A stretch of DNA of 64,000 nucleotides from Lachnospiraceae bacterium (GCA_016286035.1 JAEERY010000092.1:1-64000); one strand, 5' to 3'; shown: positions 26,493 to 35,279, numbered from the stretch's first letter. Numbers and translations: made by a program. Notes: a model not told the origin generated them from the sequence alone.

Positions 26493-28958
26493 ATGACAAA
26501 ACAAGAATTCAAACAACTGTGTGAAAGCAAGATAGTGATGTTGGACGGAGGCATGGGATCATGTCTTATTAAGGAAGGTATGCCTCAGGGAGTTTGTCCT
26601 GAAGCATGGATGCTTGAAAATCCCGACATCCAGAAAAAAATACAGTCAGGCTACGCTCTTTCAGGAGCTGACATTTTATATGCTCCTACTTTTACAGCAA
26701 ACAGACCAAAGCTTGCGGAACATGAACTTGCTGACAGACTTGAAGAGATCAATATAGGTCTTGTAAATAATGCTCGTGAAGCTGCATCTGTTGCAGATCA
26801 TAAAGTCTATATCGCCGGTGACATGACCATGACAGGTATCATGTTAAAGCCCATGGGTCCCATGGAATTCGAAGAGCTTATTGACATATACAAGGAACAG
26901 GCAGCTGCTCTTATAAAGGGCGGTGTCGATCTTTTTATAGTTGAGACAATGATGAGCCTTCAGGAGACAAGAGCGTGCGTAATCGCCATAAAGGAATTAT
27001 GCGATCTCCCGATAATGGCAACACTTACTTTTGAATCGGACGGCCGCACACTTATGGGAAGTGACGCAAAGACTGCAGCCATCACGCTTGCCGCTCTCGG
27101 AGTTGACGCTGTTGGAACAAACTGTTCAACGGGTCCCAAAGATATGAGTGCCAACGTAAGAGCAATGAGGGAAGTTGTCGATATACCGATAATCGCAAAA
27201 CCGAATGCCGGATTACCTGCGCTTGATGCTGACGGAAATACATATTATGACAATACTCCGGATAACTTTGCAAATGAGATGAAAGACATAATAGATGCCG
27301 GAGCAACGATAATAGGAGGATGCTGCGGAACCAATCCTGATTATATAAAAGCCGTTTTTGAAAAGAAATATGAAAAGGCTATCCTTGATATCGAAAGAAA
27401 ACCTCATATGCATTATCTTACCAGTGAACGTCGTACTGTATCATTTACTCTTGATGACAGCTTTATGATAGTCGGAGAGAGGATAAATCCGACCGGTAAG
27501 AAAGCCTTCCAGGCTGAACTCAGAGAAGGCAATATAGAAAGAGCTCTGGAGTTTGCAACAGAACAGGAAGCAAACGGAGCAACTCTTCTTGATGTAAACT
27601 TAGGTATGGGCGGTGTAGATGAAAAAGAGCTTATGCTTCATACGATTGATGAGTTGGCAGGTGTTACACAGTTGCCGCTTTGTATAGATTCATCTCATGT
27701 TGATATAATCGAAGCTGCTTTGAGAAGATATCCCGGAAGAGCACTGATAAATTCAATCTCAAATGAAAGTCATAAGAGAGATCCGCTCCTTAAGATAGCA
27801 AAGAAATACGGAGCCATGTTCATCTTACTTCCGCTTTCCGATAAAGGCCTTCCTGAATGCATCGAAGAAAAGATCGATATTATAAAAGCAGTAAGTGATG
27901 AGGCTTTCAAACTCGGATTTAAGAAAGAAGATATAGTTGTAGACGGTCTGGTTGCCACTGTCGGTGCCAACAAAAAAGCTGCTATAGAAACGATAGAAAC
28001 GATCAAATACTGTTATACAAACGGATTTGCAACAACATGCGGTTTATCGAACATCTCATTCGGTCTTCCTCAAAGAGGATATATAAATGCGACCTTTTTG
28101 AGCATGGCGATAGCAAACGGTCTTACTATGGCTATAAGCAATCCAAACCAGAATCTTTTGATGGCTACCGCACTGGCAGCAAATCTTTTAAGGAACAAAC
28201 AGGATGCTGATATTCTCTACATAGAAAAGATGAATGCATTAGCTGAGGCAGGTGTTGACTCTACGGGTGGAAATGTATCACTCGCACCCAAGGGTACTGC
28301 CAAAGCGGAAACGGAGTGTGCCAGGCCTGAGGAAGTGTTAAAAACCTCAGTGCTCAAAGGTAAGCAGACATCAATCGCAAAGGATACTCAAGCCTGTCTT
28401 GATGCGGGACTTGAACCTCAGTATCTTTTGAATGACGTTTTGATACCCGCGATCAACGAAGTCGGTGATCTTTTTGAAAAAGGAAAGTATTTCCTTCCTC
28501 AGCTTATCTCCAGTGCAGAGACTATGAAAATGTCCATTGAGATACTGGAGCCGCTTCTCGGTAACGGAGCCGATAAAGGAGATATGCCCGTCATAGTCAT
28601 TGCGACTGTTGAAGGCGATATTCACGATATAGGGAAAAATCTGGTTGCTCTGATGTTAAAAAACTATGGTTTCAATGTAATAGATCTTGGCAAGGATGTA
28701 CCCAAGGAAAAGATAGTTGAAGCCGCACTGGAATATGATGCTGACATAATAGCACTTTCAGCCCTGATGACCACAACTATGAAGCAGATGGACCACGTTA
28801 ATCAGCTTGTAAAGGAAAAAGGGTTAAAAGCAAAAGTTGTAATAGGCGGTGCAGTAACCAGTGAGCATTATGCCGAAGAGATAAAGGTTGACGGATACAG
28901 CAAGGATGCGGCCGCTGCGGTAAAGCTGTGTCAGAAACTTCTTAACATGGTATCTTGA
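26493..28958 (+). CDS. metH: Cobalamin-dependent methionine synthase, short form without activation domain
   Basis: 821 residues in MetH order. The homocysteine/zinc domain (1-290) has the zinc cysteines C211 in GTNCSTGP and C277-C278 in GGCCGTNP. The methyltetrahydrofolate barrel (about 320-580) has VGERINPTGKKAF. The helical cap spans about 610-695. The B12-binding domain (about 697-821) has D709-x-H711-x-x-G714 in EGDIHDIGKN. The C-terminal SAM-dependent reactivation domain of classical MetH is absent, so reactivation of cob(II)alamin must come from another protein. No B12 or SAM riboswitch is apparent in the short upstream gap. Confidence 0.95.
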   Translation: MTKQEFKQLCESKIVMLDGGMGSCLIKEGMPQGVCPEAWMLENPDIQKKIQSGYALSGADILYAPTFTANRPKLAEHELADRLEEINIGLVNNAREAASVADHKVYIAGDMTMTGIMLKPMGPMEFEELIDIYKEQAAALIKGGVDLFIVETMMSLQETRACVIAIKELCDLPIMATLTFESDGRTLMGSDAKTAAITLAALGVDAVGTNCSTGPKDMSANVRAMREVVDIPIIAKPNAGLPALDADGNTYYDNTPDNFANEMKDIIDAGATIIGGCCGTNPDYIKAVFEKKYEKAILDIERKPHMHYLTSERRTVSFTLDDSFMIVGERINPTGKKAFQAELREGNIERALEFATEQEANGATLLDVNLGMGGVDEKELMLHTIDELAGVTQLPLCIDSSHVDIIEAALRRYPGRALINSISNESHKRDPLLKIAKKYGAMFILLPLSDKGLPECIEEKIDIIKAVSDEAFKLGFKKEDIVVDGLVATVGANKKAAIETIETIKYCYTNGFATTCGLSNISFGLPQRGYINATFLSMAIANGLTMAISNPNQNLLMATALAANLLRNKQDADILYIEKMNALAEAGVDSTGGNVSLAPKGTAKAETECARPEEVLKTSVLKGKQTSIAKDTQACLDAGLEPQYLLNDVLIPAINEVGDLFEKGKYFLPQLISSAETMKMSIEILEPLLGNGADKGDMPVIVIATVEGDIHDIGKNLVALMLKNYGFNVIDLGKDVPKEKIVEAALEYDADIIALSALMTTTMKQMDHVNQLVKEKGLKAKVVIGGAVTSEHYAEEIKVDGYSKDAAAAVKLCQKLLNMVS

Positions 28959-28976
28959 TAATGGAGGAATAATTAG

Positions 28977-29387
28977 ATGGAAGAAAAAAACGAAGTACTG
29001 GAATATCTTAAACAGATAAAAGAGACCAATAAGAAAAGGCTTTTCTGGTCGAGACTTACGGCAGTTTTAATGGCTGTATTTGTTGCACTTGTAGCCTGTG
29101 TTGTTCCTGCAGTGCTAAATACCTTAAGAACAGCAGAAAATACGATGTTAACAGCCAATGATACTCTTTTACAGGCTCAGACCATCATGACCGACCTTAC
29201 TGACACGGTTGCTACCATGGAAGAGACGCTTGAATCTGTGACCAAGTTGGTCAACGACAGTTCCGAAAGCCTTGTAAGCGCTTTTGACAATATCAATTCC
29301 ATTGACTTTGAAGGTCTTAACAAAGCGATCGAAGATCTTGGAAATGTCGTGGAGCCTTTAAGTAATTTCTTTAAGAAATTCAAATGA
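28977..29387 (+). CDS. Small single-pass membrane protein with coiled coil
   Basis: 136 residues. A basic N-terminal stretch precedes one membrane helix (about 28-48, LTAVLMAVFVALVACVVPAV), then a Thr/Ser-rich heptad-like helical region to about 115 and a basic end. The layout is like DUF948-type proteins, but I cannot assign a family. It has a GGAGGA site and lies 18 nt after metH, so it is likely on the metH transcript; a link in function is not evident. Confidence 0.75.
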   Translation: MEEKNEVLEYLKQIKETNKKRLFWSRLTAVLMAVFVALVACVVPAVLNTLRTAENTMLTANDTLLQAQTIMTDLTDTVATMEETLESVTKLVNDSSESLVSAFDNINSIDFEGLNKAIEDLGNVVEPLSNFFKKFK

Positions 29388-29391
29388 TAGG

Positions 29392-29419
29392 TTACAGATA
29401 TAATTTATTAGTGTATACT
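29392..29419 (+). promoter_or_regulatory. Probable promoter of ilvB-ilvN
   Basis: TTACAG (29392-29397), a 16-nt spacer and TATACT (29414-29419) lie 44 nt before ilvB. No T-box or leader peptide is visible in this short gap. Confidence 0.45.
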
Positions 29420-29462
29420 TTGAGATATCAGTTTTTAATAATCAATGACAGGAGAATTAATT

Positions 29463-31082
29463 ATGACCGGCGCAGATGTAATGGTTAAATGTCTTATTGA
29501 AGAAGGCGTCAAAGAGATATATGGATATCCCGGTGTTGCGATAGCACCTTTTTATGAAGCTGTACGAGCTTCAGGAAAGATCCATTCAACACTCGTAAGG
29601 ACTGAGCAGTCGGCTGCTCATGCTGCAAGCGGTTATGCGCGAGTCAGAAAAGATATCCCCGGTGTCTGTGCAGTTACAAGCGGCCCCGGTGCCACTAATC
29701 TTATAACGGGAATAGCAACAGCTTTTGCCGACAGCATTCCGCTTGTATGCATAACAGGTCAGGTAAAGAGCGAGCTTATGGGCGGCGATGTATTTCAGGA
29801 AGCTGATATCACCGGTGCATGCGAATCATTTGTTAAATATTCATATCTTGTAAGAGATGTTGATGATATCCCGCGCATATTCAAGGAGGCATTCCATGTT
29901 GCAAATACCGGAAGAAAAGGTCCGGTACTCATTGATGTGCCGATAGATATGCAGCAGGCTGAAGTTAAGCGATTCAGTTATCCCGATGAAGTAAATATGC
30001 GCACTTATAAGCCAACAGTTAAAGGCAATATGGTGCAGATCAATAAAGTCATAAAGGAACTTGAAAAGGCTAAAAAACCTCTTATATATGCAGGAGGAGG
30101 AGTGCTTCTTTCAAATGCAGGCGATAAACTTGAAGAATTCGCCATCAAGCACAATATCCCTGTTGTATCAACCATGATGGGTATAGGTGTTCTTCCCACA
30201 GACCATCCTCTGTATTTCGGAATGGTAGGAAACAACGGTAAGGCCTATGCTAACAGAGCTGTTGCAGAATGTGATGTTATTATGGTGGTAGGGGCAAGAG
30301 TTGCTGACAGAGCAGTTAATCAGCCCGAACTCATAACCAAAGACAAGGTAATGATACATATAGATGTCGATCCTGCCGAGATCGGAAAGAACGCCGGTCC
30401 TTCCATACCTCTTGTAGGAGATGCATACTATATATTTGATGATCTTCTTGTAAAGGAATATGAAGCTGATTACAGTGAATGGCTTGATACTCTTTGCGAA
30501 TACAAAAAGAGATTTGCTACAAAATTCAATGAGAATACAAAATATGTTGATGCTCCCATGTTCATCAAAAAGCTTACCGCTGCAATGAAAGACGATTCTA
30601 TATACGTTGCAGATGTAGGGCAGAATCAGATGTGGTCATGCGGTTATGTACGTGTTAAGGACGGACAATTCCTTACAACTGGCGGAATGGGAACCATGGG
30701 ATATTCCATACCTGCTGCAATGGGTGCCAAGATGGCTGCTCCCGACAGGCAGGTCGTTGCAGTATGCGGAGACGGTTCTTTCCAGATGAGCATGTGCGAG
30801 TTTGCCACAATAAGACAGAACAATGTACCCGTAAAGGTTGTATGCTTTAACAACGGTTATCTGGGTCTTGTTCGTCAGTTCCAGCATTACAATTATGCAG
30901 ATAATTACAGCGTTGTCGATCTTAGCGGCAATCCTGATCTTGAAAAACTTGCTGCGGCTTATGATATGCCGTTTATCAGAGTTACATGCATGGAAGAGGT
31001 AGATGCAGCTATCGAAACATTTCTTAAGGATGACAACAGATATCTCATGGAATGCATGCTGGATCCGCTGGCAAATTGTTGA
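29463..31082 (+). CDS. ilvB: Acetolactate synthase, large catalytic subunit
   Basis: ThDP enzyme making acetolactate or acetohydroxybutyrate for valine, leucine and isoleucine. There are 539 residues from the ATG at 29463, chosen because AGGAG at 29450-29454 lies 8 nt before it. Seen: the catalytic Glu in VRTEQSAAHAASGYAR, TSGPGATNLITGIA, FQEADITGACESFVKYS (biosynthetic-type), and the ThDP/Mg motif GDGSFQMS with NNGYLGLVRQ. It is shorter than E. coli IlvB by about 20 residues. The regulatory subunit follows after 35 nt. Other branched-chain genes are at 43.2-44.8 and 49.5-51.3 kb. Confidence 0.95.
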   Translation: MTGADVMVKCLIEEGVKEIYGYPGVAIAPFYEAVRASGKIHSTLVRTEQSAAHAASGYARVRKDIPGVCAVTSGPGATNLITGIATAFADSIPLVCITGQVKSELMGGDVFQEADITGACESFVKYSYLVRDVDDIPRIFKEAFHVANTGRKGPVLIDVPIDMQQAEVKRFSYPDEVNMRTYKPTVKGNMVQINKVIKELEKAKKPLIYAGGGVLLSNAGDKLEEFAIKHNIPVVSTMMGIGVLPTDHPLYFGMVGNNGKAYANRAVAECDVIMVVGARVADRAVNQPELITKDKVMIHIDVDPAEIGKNAGPSIPLVGDAYYIFDDLLVKEYEADYSEWLDTLCEYKKRFATKFNENTKYVDAPMFIKKLTAAMKDDSIYVADVGQNQMWSCGYVRVKDGQFLTTGGMGTMGYSIPAAMGAKMAAPDRQVVAVCGDGSFQMSMCEFATIRQNNVPVKVVCFNNGYLGLVRQFQHYNYADNYSVVDLSGNPDLEKLAAAYDMPFIRVTCMEEVDAAIETFLKDDNRYLMECMLDPLANC

Positions 31083-31117
31083 TCTTAAATGATACTTGAT
31101 TAATAGAGAGGAACACG

Positions 31118-31603
31118 ATGAAAAGGATATATTCAGTTCTTGTAGAAAACAGATCGGGTGTACTTTGTAAAGTAGCAGGACTTTTCAGCCGCAGATGCTT
31201 CAATATAGACAGCCTTGCAGTGGGTGAGACCGATGATCCGAACACATCATGCATGACAATAGTAAGCAGCGGTGATCAGCGTACCATCGAACAGATCGAA
31301 AAACAGCTTAACAAGAAACTTGATGTCATTAAGGTAAAGACATTTGACGAACCTTCAGCTATAAGCAGAGAGCTTATGCTCTTAAAGGTTAAATACAATA
31401 AGAATACACGCAGGGATATCATGGAAAACTGCGATATAATGGGAGCGACCATTGTTGATATGAGCAAGACTCATATGATAATCCAGATGTGTGATACACC
31501 GGAAAGAACATCCCTGTTTATAAAAATGTTAACAGGCGTAAGTATAATAGAAGTTGCAAGAACAGGTTGCCTGGCTCTTCAAAAATGCAGTGAAGAAAAC
31601 TGA
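31118..31603 (+). CDS. ilvN: Acetolactate synthase, small regulatory subunit (copy 1)
   Basis: 161 residues with an N-terminal ACT domain (YSVLVENRSGVLCKVAGLFS, then RRCFNIDSL with the valine-site Asn) and the C-terminal ALS_ss domain. It binds the large subunit and gives valine feedback. It pairs with ilvB 35 nt upstream. A second, clearly different small subunit is encoded at 43196, upstream of ilvC. Confidence 0.94.
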   Translation: MKRIYSVLVENRSGVLCKVAGLFSRRCFNIDSLAVGETDDPNTSCMTIVSSGDQRTIEQIEKQLNKKLDVIKVKTFDEPSAISRELMLLKVKYNKNTRRDIMENCDIMGATIVDMSKTHMIIQMCDTPERTSLFIKMLTGVSIIEVARTGCLALQKCSEEN

Positions 31604-31766
31604 TATTAAGATCTCATATATTAATACCTGATAATCCGTTATACGGTTCTGTTACTGTTAATATGCTAGTCTTAATTAGTATGAATTAATGGGCTTACAA
31701 TAAGGATCGTATATACGGTCTTTCGGTGATAAAATGAGAATCTTTTTTTCTGTTTGATTTTTTATA

Positions 31767-34007
31767 TTGACAGTTGTATTGACAGCTTGTGCTTTTAATG
31801 CAAAAAAGTCCAATAAACCTATAGGGAAAAGTGTTGCCATTTTGTTATCCGCTATCACTCCTCCCATAATAGGAAATATGTTGATAATCGCGTCCGGCTA
31901 TGAGGTATTATCTACCGTCGGATGCTATTTTTATTTTCTCGGCATGGATCTTTCCATGTTCAGCCTGCTGGTTTTTACATTTGATTACTGCATGATCAAA
32001 TGGTCTAACTTAGCATTGAAGAGGATTATATATTCATTACTGATAATAGACGCGATCCAGATAGTCCTTAATCCCATTACAGGCCATGCATTTGATACAG
32101 AGATGATCGAATTTGGTGGATATCCGTATTACAGGATAATACCTTTTGGCGGCCTTACATTTCACAGGATATTGGATTACGGTATATTCCTTGCCGCTTT
32201 TATCATATTTATCAATAAAGCTCGAAAATCTCCGAAGTATTACAAGGAAAGATACACTGTTATAATCGTAAGTTTGTCTATCACATGCCTTACGCTGACA
32301 TATTTTATATTCTCGAGAACACCCATAGACAGATCCATGATATGTCTTGGGATATTCGGACTGTTGGTATATTATTTCTCAATACACTACAGGCCGCTGC
32401 GATTGCTCGACCGTATGCTTGCAGATCTTGCCAGCGATATTCCCGATGCACTTTTTCTTTTTGATGCATATAATAATTGTATCTGGGCAAACACTGCTGG
32501 ATGCCAGCTTGTAAACATTGAAAATGATCAGTTTGATAAAGCATTCGACGCTCTTGTGAATCTGTTCGGTCCTCCGAACGATGACAGGGAAGCATGGATG
32601 ACCAGAAGGATAGTAGGGCAGGGAGACACTGCAAGATATTTCACTCTTGAATGGCATACGCTTAAAGATGATGCAGACCGTTCAGCCGGTGTGTATATGA
32701 GTGTCAGAGACAACACAGCCGAACAGCAGACTTACAAGCAGGAATTCTATAATGCCACTCACGATACACTTACGGGAATTTATACAAAAGAGTATCTTTA
32801 CGAGATAATCCATAAAACCATTCTTGAAAATCAGAATGAGGATTACATCGTAGTATTTGTTGATGTTAAGAATTTCAAGATAGTAAATGACATATTCGGG
32901 ACCGATTTCGGTGACTATGCAATTAAATGCATTGCAGCATGGATAAGTACGGATGTTTCCGATAATTGCGTATACGGCCGTCTTGCTGGAGACACTTTCG
33001 GAATATGCCTTCCAAAGAAGGATTTCGATGAACAGAGACTTAACATGCAATTGCAGGATTTCATTGTTGTAAACGAAAATCTTGAACATCATATACTGAT
33101 TCATCTCGGTGTCTACGAAGTTATTGACAGAAATACCGAAGTTTCGGTAATGTTTGATCGTGCTCATTTAGCACTTTCTCATATTAAGGATGATTATCAG
33201 AAACACATTGCCTACTATGACGACGAGATGCGTAAAAAGGTATTGTGGGATCAGAATATATCCGCTCAGCTTCATGAAGCGATAACGTTAAGACAGCTTT
33301 GCCCCTACCTTCAGCCTATAGCTGACAGTTCAGGCAAAGTAGTCGGATGCGAAGCACTTGTTCGATGGATACATCCCGAAAACGGTTTCATGCCTCCTGG
33401 TAAATTCATTCCTGTATTTGAAAAGAACGGAATGATCGTGGAAGTTGATAAATATATGTGGAGATGTGCATGTGAGATCCTTTCATCATGGAAAGAAAAG
33501 GGGATCGATCTGTTTGTATCCGTAAACATATCGCCCAAGGATTTCTATTTCATGGATGTCAACGCTGAGATAAGAAGACTTGTAAAGAAATACGAAGTAG
33601 ATCCTGCTAAACTGAGGATTGAGATCACGGAATCAGTGATGATGGATGATGTTGATAATCGTATGGATATTTTAAAGCAGTTCAGAGAAGAAGGCTTTAT
33701 CGTTGAAATGGATGATTTCGGCAGTGGTTTTTCTTCACTTAACATGCTTAAGGATATGCCTGTCGATGTATTAAAGATCGACATGAATTTCCTCGGTAAG
33801 ACGACTGATGACGAAAGATCGAATACGATCGTTCAGAATATAATCAATCTTACTCACGATCTTAAGATAGAATCTCTGACAGAAGGAGTCGAGACAGAAA
33901 ATCAATACAAAGCCCTCGCGCAGATGGGCTGCAGACTGTTCCAGGGCTATTATTTTGCAAAACCTATGCCCATTGAAGAGTTTATGAGTTTTTATTCTGC
34001 CAACTGA
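31767..34007 (+). CDS. Membrane-bound PAS-GGDEF-EAL protein with an in-frame TGA near its apparent start
   Basis: From TTG 31767 the frame gives 746 residues: a seven-helix membrane region (about 1-205, like the 7TM domain of some histidine kinases), a PAS-like domain (about 212-320), GGDEF (about 325-485) and EAL (about 495-740). The cyclase motif is degenerate (A407-G-D-T-F). The EAL set is intact: E529-A-L, VNISPKDF, IEITES, MDDFGSGFSSL, LKIDMNF, EGVETE and FQGYYFAKP, so phosphodiesterase is likely. TTG 31767 has no ribosome site. The natural start seems to be ATG 31734, seven codons before an in-frame TGA (31755-31757) that splits the first membrane helix. It is either a nonsense mutant or read through. 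Confidence 0.85.
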   Translation: MTVVLTACAFNAKKSNKPIGKSVAILLSAITPPIIGNMLIIASGYEVLSTVGCYFYFLGMDLSMFSLLVFTFDYCMIKWSNLALKRIIYSLLIIDAIQIVLNPITGHAFDTEMIEFGGYPYYRIIPFGGLTFHRILDYGIFLAAFIIFINKARKSPKYYKERYTVIIVSLSITCLTLTYFIFSRTPIDRSMICLGIFGLLVYYFSIHYRPLRLLDRMLADLASDIPDALFLFDAYNNCIWANTAGCQLVNIENDQFDKAFDALVNLFGPPNDDREAWMTRRIVGQGDTARYFTLEWHTLKDDADRSAGVYMSVRDNTAEQQTYKQEFYNATHDTLTGIYTKEYLYEIIHKTILENQNEDYIVVFVDVKNFKIVNDIFGTDFGDYAIKCIAAWISTDVSDNCVYGRLAGDTFGICLPKKDFDEQRLNMQLQDFIVVNENLEHHILIHLGVYEVIDRNTEVSVMFDRAHLALSHIKDDYQKHIAYYDDEMRKKVLWDQNISAQLHEAITLRQLCPYLQPIADSSGKVVGCEALVRWIHPENGFMPPGKFIPVFEKNGMIVEVDKYMWRCACEILSSWKEKGIDLFVSVNISPKDFYFMDVNAEIRRLVKKYEVDPAKLRIEITESVMMDDVDNRMDILKQFREEGFIVEMDDFGSGFSSLNMLKDMPVDVLKIDMNFLGKTTDDERSNTIVQNIINLTHDLKIESLTEGVETENQYKALAQMGCRLFQGYYFAKPMPIEEFMSFYSAN

Positions 34008-34015
34008 TAGGCTCG

Positions 34016-34332
34016 AACGATTATACCGAGTACTCTCTTATAAGGCTGGATGGAGAAAACTGGGAGAGTGAAGGATGTTCCGAGAACAAACTGATCGTCA
34101 ATGAAACAGAAGAGTTTGATGGCTGGGATTCATGGAAGAAAGCCACAAGGAAGGCTATTACTGTACAGTGAAGTTTGAAAGAGACGGTGATAAGATAACA
34201 GCTTATACTAAAAACCAGGGTATCTCCCTAACGAATGTCACACTAATAAAAGATGGTCAGAAAGATATCTATATGGCTCTTACGGGAGATCAGTGTGCAA
34301 TAACGGACATCCGGATATCAAATAATCAGTGA
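34016..34332 (+). pseudogene. Frameshifted remnant of an unknown protein C-terminus
   Basis: Two overlapping frames form one sensible protein end. The frame through 34019 reads DYTEYSLIRLDGENW and NKLIVNETEEFDGWDSWK up to about 34138. The next frame then reads ESHKEGYYCTVKFERDGDKI and ends TDIRISNNQ at 34332. Adding one A at 34136-34139 would join them (WDSWK + ESHKEGYY). It has no start or ribosome site of its own. The composition suggests a beta-sandwich ligand domain of a larger signalling protein. It may be what is left of a gene, or of a C-terminal extension, beside the EAL gene. Confidence 0.6.
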
Positions 34333-34344
34333 TTTTATTAAGAT

Positions 34345-34388
34345 AAAAAGACTCAGATCCTTATTAACGCAAGGTCTTGAGTCTTTTT
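34345..34388. terminator. Bidirectional terminator
   Basis: The stem 34347-34362 with 34371-34386 (AAAGACTCA..CCTT against AAGG..TGAGTCTTT) has T-runs on both strands. It lies between the + strand remnant and the minus-strand phosphatase gene and can serve both. Confidence 0.85.
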
Positions 34389-34427
34389 TATTCCAAATAT
34401 ACAAATCTTAATCATCAATCACAGCGT

Positions 34428-35036
34428 TCACAATATGTAGGACATATCGTTGATATGCCTTATTCTGCGTTTTTTGTCATCACCTATGATCATATGTGAT
34501 AACCCTCCGGCCGGACCATGTATATCTACCTGGTAATATGATTCAACAGACAGTCCAATATACATGGCATTCCATATGCTCAACAGGTCTCCATGAGAGA
34601 CAATGATGACATACTCCTCATCACTTTCGATAATATCTTTAAAAAAGGGCCAAAGACGATTCCATGCATCGCGTCTGCTCTCACCGTCTGAGAACAGTCT
34701 GTCGTCAACCGTCTTTTCAGGACATTCAATATTGTCACGAAGCCATTGCACGGATTTCCCACAGCACTTTCCGAGATTTCTTTCTCTCAGTTCCTGCCTG
34801 AAGATCGGATTAACTCCCAGGTGTTTTGAGATAGCCTCCGCTGTCTGCTTTGCACGCTTAAGATCAGAAGAATACAAAACAACATCTTTACCGGCAAGTT
34901 CATCACCAAGTTTTTTCCCTATGTTATCCGCCTGAGCCTTGCCAAGCTCTGTTAGATCCCAATCAGTCCATGAACCCACCATACCATTCGTGTGGTGAAC
35001 AGATTGTGTATGTTGAACTGTGATTATATGTTTCAT
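34428..35036 (-). CDS. Histidine phosphatase family (phosphoglycerate-mutase-like) protein
   Basis: 202 residues with the mutase-like fold. The usual N-terminal RHG motif reads QHT (VQHTQS): the phospho-acceptor His (H9) stays but the phosphate-gripping Arg is Gln. Other family parts are present: LTELGKAQADNIGKKL, YSSDLKRAKQTAEAI, the acid RERNLGKCCG, and the second His in IIVSHGDLLSIW. It may be a phosphatase with altered phosphate binding; the substrate is unknown. The start is supported by AAGGA upstream. It is an isolated minus-strand gene. Confidence 0.87.
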   Translation of the reverse strand: MKHIITVQHTQSVHHTNGMVGSWTDWDLTELGKAQADNIGKKLGDELAGKDVVLYSSDLKRAKQTAEAISKHLGVNPIFRQELRERNLGKCCGKSVQWLRDNIECPEKTVDDRLFSDGESRRDAWNRLWPFFKDIIESDEEYVIIVSHGDLLSIWNAMYIGLSVESYYQVDIHGPAGGLSHMIIGDDKKRRIRHINDMSYIL

Positions 35037-35196
35037 CTGTATTAGTCCTTCTTCATCAAATTCTGATTTTTATAATTCTATCATAAGCAACCCAAATGAA
35101 AAAAGAGAGATTTTTATACTGAAGATATAATGAAATCCTATAGTAAATAATAGAATGTCGGTATTAGACTATATATTCTTATCATGTTATTCTTTC

Positions 35197-35202
35197 TATA
35201 AT
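35197..35202 (+). promoter_or_regulatory. Consensus -10 box (TATAAT) before the tRNA-like element
   Basis: TATAAT lies 6 nt before the first base of the tRNA-like element, placing a start site at about its 5' end. No good -35 box is seen at 16-18 nt upstream. Confidence 0.4.
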
Positions 35203-35208
35203 GATTTA

Positions 35209-35279
35209 GATGCTGTGGCCGCTGGAATGGCATAGGTTTTCATAGACTGAAGATGATGGTTCGAGTCCATTCAGCATCA
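35209..35279 (+). tRNA. Degenerate tRNA or tRNA-like element, possible UCA anticodon
   Basis: 71 nt fold as a cloverleaf. The acceptor GATGCTG/CAGCATC is a perfect 7 bp. A short D-arm GCC/GGC encloses GCTGGAAT with the usual GG, the variable loop is 5 nt, and the T-arm GATGG/CCATT has loop TTCGAGT; the discriminator is A. The anticodon stem TAGGT/GACTG is poor (one G-A mismatch, two wobbles). Its loop TTTCATA would place UCA (35240-35242) as anticodon, reading UGA, with T at position 37. CCA is not encoded. It may be a decayed tRNA, a tRNA-mimic leader of the kinase gene, or an unusual suppressor. Confidence 0.5.

Noticed and set aside
31734-31757. Genome-wide use of UGA as an amino acid
   Set aside because: TGA ends many intact genes here (trpC, trpD, topB's neighbour ATPase, the GlgB-like gene), so any UGA reading would have to be local.
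31734-31760. Phase-variable T7 tract at the start of the GGDEF/EAL gene
   Set aside because: Shifting by one base either way meets stops within a few codons, so slippage would not restore a longer protein.
35209-35279. Selenocysteine tRNA (selC)
   Set aside because: The element is 71 nt with a 7-bp acceptor, a 5-bp T-stem and a short variable loop, unlike the roughly 95-nt tRNA-Sec. No selA, selB or selD is in the window.
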